This document shows positions 44,720 through 54,106 of a DNA stretch of 64,000 bases, in pieces. How positions within the stretch are numbered: position 1 is the first letter of the stretch; every line of letters starts with the position of its first letter. The stretch comes from Oscillospiraceae bacterium. GTDB lineage: Bacteria > Bacillota > Clostridia > Oscillospirales > Ruminococcaceae. The stretch covers positions 21,240 to 85,239 of the forward strand of contig JAITEB010000041.1 of NCBI GenBank assembly GCA_031282245.1, written 5' to 3'. The position numbers and the translations under genes are program-made. The notes beneath the pieces are model-generated. The model saw only the letters and a list, made by a program, of their open reading frames with translations. It was not told the DNA's origin and made no database searches.

Positions 44720-45224
44720 ATATATTTTTTTTGTAAAAACAGTAATAAAAAGACAAACGCAGTCCGCAACTGCGTCAGCAAATAAAAAATGGGGTGGATA
44801 ATGGGAATTGAGCTAACGAGATTTATTTATATATGCTGTCACCGTATATTAAAACTAATATATCACGCCTAAATATGCTTGTATATCTTTAACATAATAT
44901 AATTGAATACAGCTAACTCCCCGGGACGCAGTCCAGAAAAAATCTGGAAACGATAATCGCAAACATAAAGGTCTTGCTATAAAATACCGTTCATGGGCAC
45001 TAATTTTTAAGTTTTCCGGCTGGAGACTCTTTTTTACGCTTCTTTTGGCTTGTTTGGGGATAGAAATATCTTACGGGATAAACCCCTTTTTATAGTTCGC
45101 ATTAATTATATCGTGGATTTTTTGCTCTGTCAAGCGGTCTATGCGCATTTTCCCAATATAAGCTAAAATATAAAGCCGTCCATATTGTTCACATTCCATA
45201 GGATAGCGCAAAGGAGAAAAAGCA
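44720..45224. other. AT-rich gap upstream of tRNA-Gln (505 bases)
   Basis: No gene is recognised. A small perfect hairpin ACGCAGT/ACTGCGT lies at 44757-44775. The rest is A/T-rich with no clear open frame. Confidence 0.5.
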
Positions 45225-45819
45225 ATGCTCAAACTAAGGCGTGGACGCGGGAAATTACGGAATAGAACTGTTCGTGGGCCTTCCGCCGGTGCAGTACAAG
45301 GCCTTGGCTGGGGAATGCCAGAAAAAATTAGTTAATTATTATGCAGAAGATTATATATTCAGGTATAACAGGGCGGAATATTGCCTGAGCATCCCAGAAG
45401 TCAAAATCTACCCGCAGGGTTTCAGCGCCTTGTTTGCCCCGCTGGAGGGCGAAAAACCGCTTATTTTGGAGCTGGCAAAAGAACCTAACGCGCTGCTGGT
45501 AGATATTGGCGGCGGCGCGGTCGACGTGATAGGCGTTGAATACGGGCGATTGAGCGCGGATGAACATTTGTTTACCAGCTTCGCCCACTGCTTCAACGAG
45601 TGCTGCCAGCGCATCCGCATCAGAGCTATAATTAATAGCTGTTATAGCTCTATATTAGCGCAAAAAACAGGAAATTATAACTAGATATATCTGCCTGTAT
45701 ATAGATCAATTGGTCAAAAACTCAAAACTTTGAACTTAAACATCAGTGACGTGTATGTCATTTTCATGGGCAGTGTGACCGCAACTTTGCAGAATAAGCT
45801 CGAAAATTTACGCTTTTAG
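45225..45819 (+). pseudogene. Decayed ParM/StbA-like actin-family segregation protein
   Basis: An ATG with AAAGGAG (45211-45216) begins MLKL, then a one-base shift leads to the frame VDAGNYG, the phosphate-1 motif of plasmid-segregation actins. This is joined directly to IELFVGLPPVQYKALAGE, which normally lies roughly 70-80 residues later, so an internal deletion is likely. The phosphate-2 motif LLVDIGGGAVDVIGVEYG follows. The frame then stops at 45684 and fragments such as VYVIFMG continue in other frames to 45819. It is not expected to be functional. It is likely a relic of a plasmid or integrative element. Confidence 0.7.
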
Positions 45820-46055
45820 ATTTAGAGTTAGATATAAATTTAGATTCTAAATCAGCTATAAATCCAGATAAGCCAAAGGCGCAGAAACCCGCGCCGCAAT
45901 TGGAAAAACAGGAACCCCCAATAACTGAAAAAGTAGCTAAAAACATAGCTTTAAACTTAACTTTAGCTTTGACCGAGCTTCAAAGGGGCAGCAGCTTTAT
46001 TCCTTGGGTAAAATTTTTTGTACAAGCATATACCATGCTGCGTTACAAACGATAA
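45816..46055 (+). pseudogene. Remnant of a small gene downstream of the ParM-like relic
   Basis: An open stretch without a start encodes an acidic N-part, a Lys/Pro/Gln linker (KPKAQKPAPQLEKQEPP) and ends in a helical segment before the TAA at 46055. Its place right after the ParM-like relic suggests the partner DNA-binding (ParR-like) gene, but the family is not recognised. Confidence 0.4.
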
Positions 46056-46135
46056 AGAAAATAGAACGGTTTACAGAAGCGTCTGCCGAGGGTAGAAGAA
46101 AAGAAAAGTGAAGAGGAAAAATTTTACGTAGGTCG

Positions 46136-46353
46136 ACATCAAGGCTCGGTTTCTCACAGCGTTCAACCGCTTGATGGAGAGCCGACACGGGCTGATTGAG
46201 GACTGTCGTCTGGCACATGGCGCCCTCTGCGACACCACGGCGCTTGACAGCGAACTCGCCGAACTGTGGAATCAGATTGATGTGGTCACGGCACTTTCCC
46301 GAAAAGCCGCCAAGCAGCGGGCTGTTATTTTTTGTCCTGCGATAAAGTTTTGA
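46136..46353 (+). pseudogene. C-terminal fragment of a large serine recombinase
   Basis: The open frame encodes VDIKARFLTAFNRLMESR and LIEDCRLAHGALCDTTALDS, ending at a stop. This matches the region just after the zinc-ribbon of large serine site-specific recombinases (coiled-coil part). The catalytic N-terminus and recombinase domain are absent, so it is a relic of a mobile element. Confidence 0.7.
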
Positions 46354-46387
46354 CGGCTTGCTTATGGCAAAATGAAACAAGCCTGTC

Positions 46388-46470
46388 CCGTCAAAAGATA
46401 GCCCTCATTTTCTCGGAAATCGGTTTTCGCCTTCTTTCAGAGACTTGCTGCCAAGTCAATCTTTTGACGG
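46388..46470. repeat. 12-bp inverted repeat pair
   Basis: CCGTCAAAAGAT (46388-46399) and ATCTTTTGACGG (46459-46470) are perfect inverse copies 59 bases apart. TTTTGACGG also occurs near 46344-46352. This may be the end of a decayed element. No gene lies between 46354 and 46672. Confidence 0.55.
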
Positions 46471-46672
46471 ATCACAGCCCGAAAACGCCGTAGTTACGGG
46501 CTTTTCTGGCAAAAAGAAAAACCACCGCTTGATAAAATTCCTTTTAGCAATTGATGGTGTTAGATTTGGCAAAGTAACTATCTATTGATAAAATGCGCCG
46601 CCGCCAAGCAAATCGTTAAAAGTTGCACCGCTCCTGCACACCTTTCAGGATTCTTAGGCAAAATTAAGAGAT

Positions 46673-47203
46673 TCAATTTTCTTGCTGCTCCGTCTCATGA
46701 TTCTGCCCATTGATCCCTGCAACAACTCGCTTGACCACCTTCCGCAACACTAAAAATCCAAGGCAAGCCCCGGCGGTATTCAAAATAATGTCGTCAATGT
46801 CGAATGAGCCGCGCATTGTCATCAACTGGGCAAGTTCCAAACAGATAAGCGCCGATACGACAGTAATAATAAAAACCTTGTACTGTACCTGCTTTTTAAA
46901 CAATATTGGCAGAAAAAATCCCAGTGGAGCAAAGCCTACAAGATTGCCAGCAAGATAGATGGCGTTACGAACCACATCTTCTCCGGAAAAAATGAAGCTT
47001 ATCTGCTCGGCTATTCCTCGAAACGGTATAAGATTAAAACCGCCCGTAACATACGCCGACCATCTCTCCCAAGTCAGACCGCCAATCAGCACATTATGGC
47101 TACGGTAGTTGTTTGGTACGACGAGCAGGAAAAGTATAGCCAGCATATATAAAATGAAAAGGGTAAACGCCACTGGATGGGCGAAAAGGCGTTTCTTAGC
47201 CAT
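46673..47203 (-). CDS. VanZ-family membrane protein
   Basis: 176-aa VanZ-like protein with about four membrane helices (residues 8-26, 70-90, 96-115 and 125-150). The family hallmark FNLIPFRG and the RGSFDIDDIILNTAGACLGF block are present. VanZ proteins are linked to low-level teicoplanin resistance, but most family members are uncharacterised. The ATG at 47203 has GGGAGG upstream and directly follows the kinase stop, so it is the last gene of the accessory operon. Confidence 0.88.
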   Translation of the reverse strand: MAKKRLFAHPVAFTLFILYMLAILFLLVVPNNYRSHNVLIGGLTWERWSAYVTGGFNLIPFRGIAEQISFIFSGEDVVRNAIYLAGNLVGFAPLGFFLPILFKKQVQYKVFIITVVSALICLELAQLMTMRGSFDIDDIILNTAGACLGFLVLRKVVKRVVAGINGQNHETEQQEN

Positions 47204-47204
47204 A

Positions 47205-47756
47205 TTATCCTCCCAATTTCTGAACCGCTTCAACCACACTACCCATCAAGCGGTCAATATTGTATTCGTCATCAACCAATAAGCAGTTCAAACCATATCG
47301 GCGGCACATTTCCACATTGACGCTATTAGCTTCTTTCATCCTGCTCGACGTTATGTAGCCACTGCTGACGCGCTTTTCGATCACGCTTTTATTGGCAAGG
47401 ATGTCATCGAAACAAGCATCTATGTAGTGGTCGGTAAACGCCAAACAGACATAGCGGATTTCACGTAAATATTCCGGCTCAAACGAATCCGCAAAGCCAA
47501 ACGGAATGTAGCAGCCTTCGACAATCAGGTTCTGCCCGTTCTCAATGTTCGTCTTTATTATCTCCCGGACAACAGGCCAGAGGTAATCAGTGAGGGCATT
47601 GTCGTCGCTTTCGGCGGTGAGGGCAGTTTGACCTGCCCGAATCAGTCCAATCTTCAGGTGGTCGATGGAGAAGTACGGGAAACCGAGCCGTTCGAGTAGC
47701 TTTTGAGCTAACAGCGTTTTGCCCGTATGAGTGTCGCCCGCTATGAGTATTATCAT
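47205..47756 (-). CDS. P-loop kinase-like NTPase
   Basis: 183 aa. Walker A is GDTHTGKT at residues 7-14, right at the N-terminus. The layout resembles small-molecule/nucleotide kinases or zeta-toxin-like AAA_33 proteins, with an NLIVEGCYIPF strand as the Walker B-like segment near 95. Substrate unknown. It overlaps the MmcQ gene upstream by 4 bases and touches the VanZ gene downstream. Confidence 0.8.
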   Translation of the reverse strand: MIILIAGDTHTGKTLLAQKLLERLGFPYFSIDHLKIGLIRAGQTALTAESDDNALTDYLWPVVREIIKTNIENGQNLIVEGCYIPFGFADSFEPEYLREIRYVCLAFTDHYIDACFDDILANKSVIEKRVSSGYITSSRMKEANSVNVEMCRRYGLNCLLVDDEYNIDRLMGSVVEAVQKLGG

Positions 47757-48112
47757 TTCCGTTTTCTCACTTTCGGCTTAATCAGGTCGTAGCTGTTCTC
47801 AACCTGTCGCTTTATCTCTTCCTCCGGCACGTCGCAGTCCTCGCCGCAGACCACCGTGTTCCAGTGCTGCTTGTTCATGTGCCAGCCCGGTATGACCGCC
47901 TTGAACGCCTGCCGCAGGAAATCAGCCTCGAACGGGTCGCACTTGAGGTTCAGGTACAACTTGCCGTCGTGTCGCATAATCAGGGCGAAACTCTTCCTGT
48001 TGCCCCTGTGCCGCATGACGGCGGTGGCGGTCTCCGTCGGCTCGTCAAACGGGTAGTCCTCGTAGGCGGCGGGAAACGTCAGGCAGAAGTCGATTAGGTC
48101 TTTACGGGTCAT
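47753..48112 (-). CDS. MmcQ/YjbR family protein
   Basis: 119-aa YjbR-like protein with the CyaY-like fold. The sequence matches the family along its length: the FPAAYEDYPFDEPTET start, FALIMRHDGKLYLNLKCDP, and PGWHMNKQHWNTVV in the centre. The family was once called DNA-binding, and its real role is unclear. It is linked to its neighbours by 4-base overlaps on both sides. Confidence 0.9.
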   Translation of the reverse strand: MTRKDLIDFCLTFPAAYEDYPFDEPTETATAVMRHRGNRKSFALIMRHDGKLYLNLKCDPFEADFLRQAFKAVIPGWHMNKQHWNTVVCGEDCDVPEEEIKRQVENSYDLIKPKVRKRK

Positions 48113-48294
48113 AAGCTCTCCATTTCTTTCTCAATCAAAGCCAGCGCAACCCGCAGGGCATTTACGCGCCTGTCGTTCAGAGTTTTCTGCGCGGATTGCA
48201 GCCTGCCGCCCTGCTGAATCTTCTCGCACTTGCGAAGGGTCGATTCAAGCGAGGCCTTTGCCTCTTCGAGTTCCTGTTTCGTGTACTGGCTCAT
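48109..48294 (-). CDS. Small coiled-coil protein, unknown
   Basis: 61 aa (MSQYTKQELEEAKASL... ending ALIEKEMESL), entirely charged and helical, with a predicted two-heptad coiled coil. It overlaps the MmcQ gene by 4 bases (ATGA), which supports real translation. The family is not recognised; it could be a regulator or accessory factor of its neighbours. Confidence 0.7.
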   Translation of the reverse strand: MSQYTKQELEEAKASLESTLRKCEKIQQGGRLQSAQKTLNDRRVNALRVALALIEKEMESL

Positions 48295-48325
48295 ACATCA
48301 CTTACCTCGCTCGCTTCAATCTCTT

Positions 48326-49192
48326 TCAGCGACTTGCCACTCGCGGTTTTTTCCATTCCACATTGCCGTTTGTCGGCGCGCCCAGGACAAAAGCCGAAGC
48401 GCCCGACGGGGTCTTGAACAGGATATCCTTTTGCAGGACTCCGTTCCCGTCTATATAATCCTTGTTGTCCTCCCGCGTGTTTTTCGCATAATCCGGGCAA
48501 CTCGGCACGATGTCTTTTCTGATTGTGCTGCCAGACAGAACCACAAGCCCCTCGCTCGTAAGCCTTGCTTGGGCGTTGGCGCCGCTCCTCTTGATATAGA
48601 AGGTGGGGCTGTCCGCTTCGATGATAGGGTCTGCTGTTGAATGGGCTGTCGCGGATTGGGTAAGCGGTTCAAACACCTTGTGTCCGAGCGTCCCCATTAC
48701 AATTTTGGCGTAATCAATGAACTCTTCGAGTTCGCTTTCCTTCTCCTCGGTGATGTTTCCGGGTGTCGGGTCATTGCCGTTCTTAACCAGATATCTCTTC
48801 GCCGCCACCGCCATATTGGTGAAGCGGTTTTCAAGGTAGCTTATCTCCGTGGGCCCGAAGGAGTTGTTTGAGGTCGTGAATACAAGCGCCTCCGTCCAGT
48901 AGGCCTTGTCGAGGTTGCGCTTGTGTTCCTGCAAACGGTAGAGGATGCCCTCACCGTTTTTCCTCACGCCCGCCTGCCCGATGTAGACAACATTCTCCCC
49001 GGTCTGGTCGGATGTGCCGAAAAGGAAGTAAACCCCGCTCTGCGAGAGGTCATCGCGCCCCTTGCACTTGTCCAACTCCGTGCGCGGGATTTTATACGCC
49101 ACGCCAGTCCAGTTGGCAAGCGTACATTTAATACGCCCGCTTGGGTCGCCGTCCATCAGAAATAGGTTTATGCTCTTGCCTCTCTTTGCCAT
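48326..49192 (-). CDS. GIY-YIG domain protein with C-terminal DUF4357-like region
   Basis: 288 aa. A GIY-YIG nuclease fold lies at residues about 50-140: SGVYFLFG (GIY at 53-55), NVVYIGQAG (YIG at 70-72), an Arg in ILYRLQEH and a Glu in SYLENRFT. The C-terminal part (QARLTSEGLVVLSGSTIRKD, then PSCPDY) matches DUF4357, common in restriction and defence loci. Predicted to cut or bind DNA. GAGGGAG precedes the ATG. Confidence 0.85.
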   Translation of the reverse strand: MAKRGKSINLFLMDGDPSGRIKCTLANWTGVAYKIPRTELDKCKGRDDLSQSGVYFLFGTSDQTGENVVYIGQAGVRKNGEGILYRLQEHKRNLDKAYWTEALVFTTSNNSFGPTEISYLENRFTNMAVAAKRYLVKNGNDPTPGNITEEKESELEEFIDYAKIVMGTLGHKVFEPLTQSATAHSTADPIIEADSPTFYIKRSGANAQARLTSEGLVVLSGSTIRKDIVPSCPDYAKNTREDNKDYIDGNGVLQKDILFKTPSGASAFVLGAPTNGNVEWKKPRVASR

Positions 49193-49220
49193 AGATTCAC
49201 TCCCTCGCTTGCCTCTATTC

Positions 49221-49979
49221 TCACGTCATCGTGCCGTTCTTGATGTGGTAGGCAATACCACGTTCATTGCAGAAACGAATCACGATGCCGGCTTGTTTGT
49301 TATAAAACGCTTTGTGCTTTGTATATGCCGAGATTTCTTTGCTGTAGTTTGTCCGCCCGAAGATAATCCGATTGGCAAACGACACTGCCTCCAGAACCGC
49401 ATTCAAGTCCTGCTGTATTAAGTTAGGCGTTGGATACGGCTCAACGCTCACCCATGTTTTACAGCCTCGGTCACTCAGGGCTTTTAGGGCTGCTATGCGC
49501 TCCGCATACGGCGCGGCGCCGGGTTCGATGCGCTTTCGGTAATCTTCGTTGAGCGAGATGAGCGTTATGCCATACTCGTTTTTATCAGACTGCTTCGCCA
49601 ATTCAATAGGCAGCAACCCCTTAGTGAGAACCGTACAGCGAATGCCCGCCGCGTTCAGCTTCTGTATTGCCGCCATGCTCATTGTCCCGACCTCATCATA
49701 GCCATACATAAAGGGGTCGGTGGTGAAGCAAAGCTGGACTGATTCAATCTTTGCTTTCAGCCGCGGTATTTCACGGTCGAGTATTTCGAGAGTGTTGCTC
49801 ACGAGTTTAGGCTTACACCATTCCTCATAGTTCGCCGCCTTCCCAAACCTCTTAGCCATCAGAAAGGCATAGCAAGGGTATAAACAACCGTGGGAACACC
49901 CTAACACGTGGTTCAGTGTGTAATCCCCATATTCCACGCCCGTTTTATAGAGCATAGTCTTTCGCGTTATGGCGTCCAT
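49221..49979 (-). CDS. Radical-SAM-like three-Cys-motif protein (TcmP partner)
   Basis: 252 aa. The Cys cluster is GCSHGCLYPCYAF with Cys28, Cys32 and Cys36, giving C-x3-C-x3-C rather than the canonical C-x3-C-x2-C. Family members accompany TcmP and are thought to bind Fe-S and SAM. LCFTTDPFMYGYD and VSVEPYPTP are further radical-SAM barrel strands. AAGGAG 9 nt before the ATG at 49979 decides this start; a longer frame to 50033 would overlap tcmP by 49 bases. The reaction is unknown. Confidence 0.88.
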   Translation of the reverse strand: MDAITRKTMLYKTGVEYGDYTLNHVLGCSHGCLYPCYAFLMAKRFGKAANYEEWCKPKLVSNTLEILDREIPRLKAKIESVQLCFTTDPFMYGYDEVGTMSMAAIQKLNAAGIRCTVLTKGLLPIELAKQSDKNEYGITLISLNEDYRKRIEPGAAPYAERIAALKALSDRGCKTWVSVEPYPTPNLIQQDLNAVLEAVSFANRIIFGRTNYSKEISAYTKHKAFYNKQAGIVIRFCNERGIAYHIKNGTMT

Positions 49980-49984
49980 AATCT

Positions 49985-51220
49985 CTAACTCCTTTTCCGT
50001 AGCATGAGGGTGTTTCCTTTTCCTTCTTGCCAAAATGCTGATAGTTTTCCTTTTTCGGTTACAGCGGGTGTCCGCTGAACGTCAATATATCCACTCTTTT
50101 CAAGTGTCTTCAGTACGGAGCCGCTTCGACCGCTGCTCAGGCGTGAAAGGTCACATAGCACCCCGTACTCGTTATAGAAGTCTGCTAAGAACTTGTTCAA
50201 CCGCACATAGCTGCCAGTTCTATCAAGAATCGCCTTCACCCGTTCCATCAGCATTTCATCGCCGACCATCTCGTTTTCAGCCGTCTGCGGCATTAGGCTG
50301 AGTTGTCCGCCGCTTTGTATCTCAATGACCAGTCTGTCGGTGCGTTTGGCGATATTGTCTGCCATTAAGACGCAGCCATCAGGGTGGTTCGTTGCGTGAA
50401 CCATTCGATACTTCGGGTGCTGTCCGGCTTTCAGGCGAATCGGCATATCTAGGACGTATGTATAGTTACGCCGAAGCCTCTGTTTGTACTTCAGCGAGAA
50501 TTCCTTTTCCGCCTCACGGCAGTCAATCTCGCCGACTCTGTAGACGTCGATAATCGCCTGCCAGTAGTCGCCGCCCGCGATGTCGTTCAATTCCTGAATC
50601 GAATCAAGCACAGAACTGTCGTATTCCTCAAGGTCGCTGAAAATCTCGTATTCACGCTCGCGAAACTTGATTTTCTTGACACGGCAAGCCTCGCGGATAA
50701 AGCCGAAAGAGTTCAGGTTTATCAGCAACTCGGCGGTGCTGAACGCGACCGCCAGCGAATCAAACAGCGTGGCATTGAGAACTTTTACACCATAAGGGTC
50801 AACGTAGAGGAACACGTTCAATTGATGGTTTGCTGCGGACATTGCCTTTTGAAGCAGAGGCTTGATGTTGTCCTCAAATTTGCCGCCGATGACCTCGCAG
50901 CGTCTGCGGTGCTGGCTTGGAATGTTGCCTTCGAGGTATTGGTAGTGATTCAGTTCGATGAATTTCATATTTACCGCTGGCATACGGCTTCCCCTATACA
51001 CGGCAATGCTGCTGTCCAAACTTTGGAGAGCCGTGAGCGGAGAACCGGGCTCGCCGTCTTCAAACTTGCCTTTGCCCGCGAAGCAGTCCACATAGAGAAT
51101 GGGACGGCCCATCGACAAAATCTTTGTAAAATACGGCACCATGTAACAACCAAGAAGCTCATCCTTGACTTTCGACCAGATTTTCTTTTGCTTGAAGAAG
51201 TCGCTGTTGTCCTTGGGCAT
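49985..51220 (-). CDS. tcmP: Three-Cys-motif partner protein TcmP
   Basis: 411-aa member of TIGR04474. The N-terminal KVKDELLGCYMVPYFTKIL and YVDCFAGKGKFEDGEPGSPLTAL (residues 43-65) are the family signature and resemble a methyltransferase Rossmann start. The C-terminus (about 330-405) looks like a winged-helix domain (SGRSGSVLKTLEKSGYIDV). The paired radical-SAM gene follows immediately, which is the conserved pairing that names the family. Function unknown; its setting in a restriction locus suggests defence. Confidence 0.88.
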   Translation of the reverse strand: MPKDNSDFFKQKKIWSKVKDELLGCYMVPYFTKILSMGRPILYVDCFAGKGKFEDGEPGSPLTALQSLDSSIAVYRGSRMPAVNMKFIELNHYQYLEGNIPSQHRRRCEVIGGKFEDNIKPLLQKAMSAANHQLNVFLYVDPYGVKVLNATLFDSLAVAFSTAELLINLNSFGFIREACRVKKIKFREREYEIFSDLEEYDSSVLDSIQELNDIAGGDYWQAIIDVYRVGEIDCREAEKEFSLKYKQRLRRNYTYVLDMPIRLKAGQHPKYRMVHATNHPDGCVLMADNIAKRTDRLVIEIQSGGQLSLMPQTAENEMVGDEMLMERVKAILDRTGSYVRLNKFLADFYNEYGVLCDLSRLSSGRSGSVLKTLEKSGYIDVQRTPAVTEKGKLSAFWQEGKGNTLMLRKRS

Positions 51221-51256
51221 ACGTTATTCCCTCCGTAGTGCGTTCGCACAGGTGTA

Positions 51257-54106
51257 TCATTGCTCGTCAGCCAGAATCTCAAGCGGCGAGCGGGTATCAA
51301 TGAGGTACCGGAAGCTGGAGTTCGGCTGAATGCTCCTGTCGGCTACAATCGCATACTCCCACGGCTTGCCGCCGTTGTTGGCGTTCCATTCGCTGACCGT
51401 GCGGCAGTATTCCGCTCCGGCGCGTCCTTTTTCCTGAACTTCAGGCGCGGCGATTTCACCTGCGGCTTTGACCTCGCACATATATATGCGTTCGGCGGTC
51501 TCCACGATAAAATCCGGCTCGTAGTTCCGGCTGTGTTTGCCCCAGTAGATGTTGAACTGCTTGGGCGCGGGCCGCAGCCATTTCAGTACGTCCCCGTCCT
51601 GTTCCAAAACACGGGCAAATTCCAGTTCGGGCAGGCTGTCAAATTTATATAGCGTGTGGCAAGCCTTAGTGAAGCCCTTAAACACCTTTTGCCGCACCTC
51701 GCCCGCTCGGACGGTTACGGTATAGGTGTAGATATCATCGGCTTTGGCTTTGCTTCCGAAACTGCCCTCTATACGAGAGAAAGGCCGAATCTCCGTCGCC
51801 GAATATGCCACGTCGCTCTCATGGAAATGCTCATTCATCTGGGCATAGATGTAGTCAGCGATAGTCCGCGCCTGCTGCCGCAAACACAAGTCGGTGTCTT
51901 CGGCACTCAAGTATGACAAAAAGTGCTTTTTAGCCTGTGCGATAAGCGAGAATATCAGCTTGCCGCACTTGGCGTAGTCAATGTTGTCCTTGACGATGAT
52001 GTACTTCGCCACCTCGTTTTCGGGGCTGCCGGCGGGCTTACGCAGCAGTTCGATATCGTCGCTCTCAAACTCGACCAGCCGCCCGCCCTCGGAAAGTTCT
52101 CGCCCGATGATGGCTTTGTCGGTCGGGCGCAAGTTCAGGTTGTGGGCGCTTAGTTCAAAATCCTCAAAGCGGTAGACGGACACGCTCTGCGGATTGATGA
52201 CCAGTTCGGGAATTGGGATAATCGTCCCCGTCAAAGCCTCCGCGCAGTATTCAATCGCGCTTTCAGCCGCCTTGCGGATTTCCTCTCGGTCTATCTGTGC
52301 TTCGGGAAAGCGGCTCAGCACCTCCCGCATAAGCTGCTTTGTGATGATGTTCCTGGTCTGAGTGTCCGTCCTCACATCCGTGAACGATGAGACGCGGCGG
52401 GACATATCCACGACGTATAGAGCCGCCTTCTCCGCAACAAACGACGCCACGCCGGTTCGGGTCTCTTCAGAAAGGTCGCATCTGAAGCTGCTGGCAATCT
52501 CGGCGGTAAAATTCTCGGAGGACACCTGAATTTCATAGGTCGGCTTAATCTCCACGGACTCCGTTTCCGCGCTGCCCATATCGGGAACGAGGGACGGGTC
52601 AATATAGTAAACTTTCCGCACGAGGGAGTTCGGGTCGTTGGCAAGGGCGACAATCGCCTGATACTTATCGTGGCTCACGATAGAGAGACGGTCAACCTCA
52701 TCCACCCCCGTGCGCTCGCCATAAGGCAGGCGAAGCCCGCGCCCGATGGTCTGCTCGGTAAGCGTTTCCGAGGCCGAAGCCCGAAGCGACACGATAGTAT
52801 AGAGGTTGGTGACGTCCCAGCCCTCTTTCAGTTTATCGACGTGGATGACGATTTCAATCCTGTTGTCGGGATGTTCCAAGCCCAACAGGAGTTCGGTGTT
52901 CTCGTCGCTCTCCACTTTGCCTTGCTTGGAGTTAATTTCAAGCACCTTGTCGGCGTAGTAGCCATCGTAGAACTCGCCAGACATGAGGAAGTCGCGTATC
53001 TGGCGGGAGTGCGCGATGTCCTTTGCCACGACCAGCACGAACGGCTTCACGAACGGCCTGCCGTAGTTGCGGGCATACACGTCCAGTTTCGCCTTGGTAT
53101 CAATGTGCAGTTTGATGCCGTCTATCAGCTTCTCATGGTCAAGCTGCTCTTCGGTATATTGGCTTGCGTCAAAGTCGCGGCGCGTCCAGACCACCGGCTC
53201 TTTGACGTACATTTTGTCGTTGAGGGCATGGGCAAGGGAATACTCATACGCCACGTTTTTGAACTCCACCTTGCCGCGCCCAGTCTGAATCTGCGGCGTG
53301 GCGGTGAACTCCACGCCCAGCATCGGGTTTAGGTCGTTGATGACGCCAAAGCCCTGCTCGGCGTGGTAGTGGTGGCTCTCGTCCATCATCACGCAGAGGT
53401 CAGGCAAGGAGCGCAGGAAATCAAAATAGGACTGCCCCAACACCTCGTGCAAGCGCATCACTCGCGCCATCTCCGCTTCCTTGCCGCGCCCGTGGGTCAG
53501 CTTGGCGATGTTGAAGATGTGGATGTTCACGGTAGATATAAACGGCTCGTTGAAGCGCAGCTGCGCCGGGTTGAAGCTGTTGAAGTTGTCGCCGTCGATG
53601 AGATACGGCTGCGCCACAAAGTCATACAGCCCCGAAAAGACGTACTTCTCAGGATACTGCTGGCTGAAGTCTCGTTTTAGCTTTTCGTAAATCGTGCGGT
53701 TCGGCGCAACCACGAAGAAGTTGTTCACCTTTTTCACACGGTGGAGATACGCCATAATCGCCGCCATCAGGCGCGTTTTGCCCACGCCCGTGGCAAGGGC
53801 AAAGCAAACGGACGGAAACTCCCGCTCGAAGCTGGTCACGGTGAGGAATTTCTCACGGACACGGTCAAGCTGCGCCGCCAGTTTCACGGGATGGTGGGCG
53901 TCGATGTCGGATATCTGCTCCGGCGTATAGACGCGCTCGCAGTCGGACTGCGGGCTGCGCTCAATCTGCGTCACCCACGGCACTTTCTCCCATTTCAGCA
54001 GGTCTAGGACTTCCGCGAACACGCCAAGGGCCTCCTGCTGCGGCTTGCGGAGCGACATACTCACGCCCAAGTCTTTTAGCAAGTCAAGTTTGCGTTCACT
54101 CGGCAT
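51257..54106 (-). CDS. Type III restriction-type Res protein (DEAD/DEAH helicase plus nuclease)
   Basis: 949 aa. SF2 helicase motifs: Walker A in LATGVGKTRLMA near residue 103, DEAH-like MDESHHYH near 250, and motif VI TIGRGLRLPYGERTG near 470. The C-terminal PD-(D/E)xK nuclease is visible as YEPDFIVE followed by CEVKAAGE near 890-905. This is the Res architecture that cuts DNA after ATP-driven communication with Mod. The ATG at 54106 overlaps the mod stop by 11 bases. Confidence 0.92.
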   Translation of the reverse strand: MPSERKLDLLKDLGVSMSLRKPQQEALGVFAEVLDLLKWEKVPWVTQIERSPQSDCERVYTPEQISDIDAHHPVKLAAQLDRVREKFLTVTSFEREFPSVCFALATGVGKTRLMAAIMAYLHRVKKVNNFFVVAPNRTIYEKLKRDFSQQYPEKYVFSGLYDFVAQPYLIDGDNFNSFNPAQLRFNEPFISTVNIHIFNIAKLTHGRGKEAEMARVMRLHEVLGQSYFDFLRSLPDLCVMMDESHHYHAEQGFGVINDLNPMLGVEFTATPQIQTGRGKVEFKNVAYEYSLAHALNDKMYVKEPVVWTRRDFDASQYTEEQLDHEKLIDGIKLHIDTKAKLDVYARNYGRPFVKPFVLVVAKDIAHSRQIRDFLMSGEFYDGYYADKVLEINSKQGKVESDENTELLLGLEHPDNRIEIVIHVDKLKEGWDVTNLYTIVSLRASASETLTEQTIGRGLRLPYGERTGVDEVDRLSIVSHDKYQAIVALANDPNSLVRKVYYIDPSLVPDMGSAETESVEIKPTYEIQVSSENFTAEIASSFRCDLSEETRTGVASFVAEKAALYVVDMSRRVSSFTDVRTDTQTRNIITKQLMREVLSRFPEAQIDREEIRKAAESAIEYCAEALTGTIIPIPELVINPQSVSVYRFEDFELSAHNLNLRPTDKAIIGRELSEGGRLVEFESDDIELLRKPAGSPENEVAKYIIVKDNIDYAKCGKLIFSLIAQAKKHFLSYLSAEDTDLCLRQQARTIADYIYAQMNEHFHESDVAYSATEIRPFSRIEGSFGSKAKADDIYTYTVTVRAGEVRQKVFKGFTKACHTLYKFDSLPELEFARVLEQDGDVLKWLRPAPKQFNIYWGKHSRNYEPDFIVETAERIYMCEVKAAGEIAAPEVQEKGRAGAEYCRTVSEWNANNGGKPWEYAIVADRSIQPNSSFRYLIDTRSPLEILADEQ

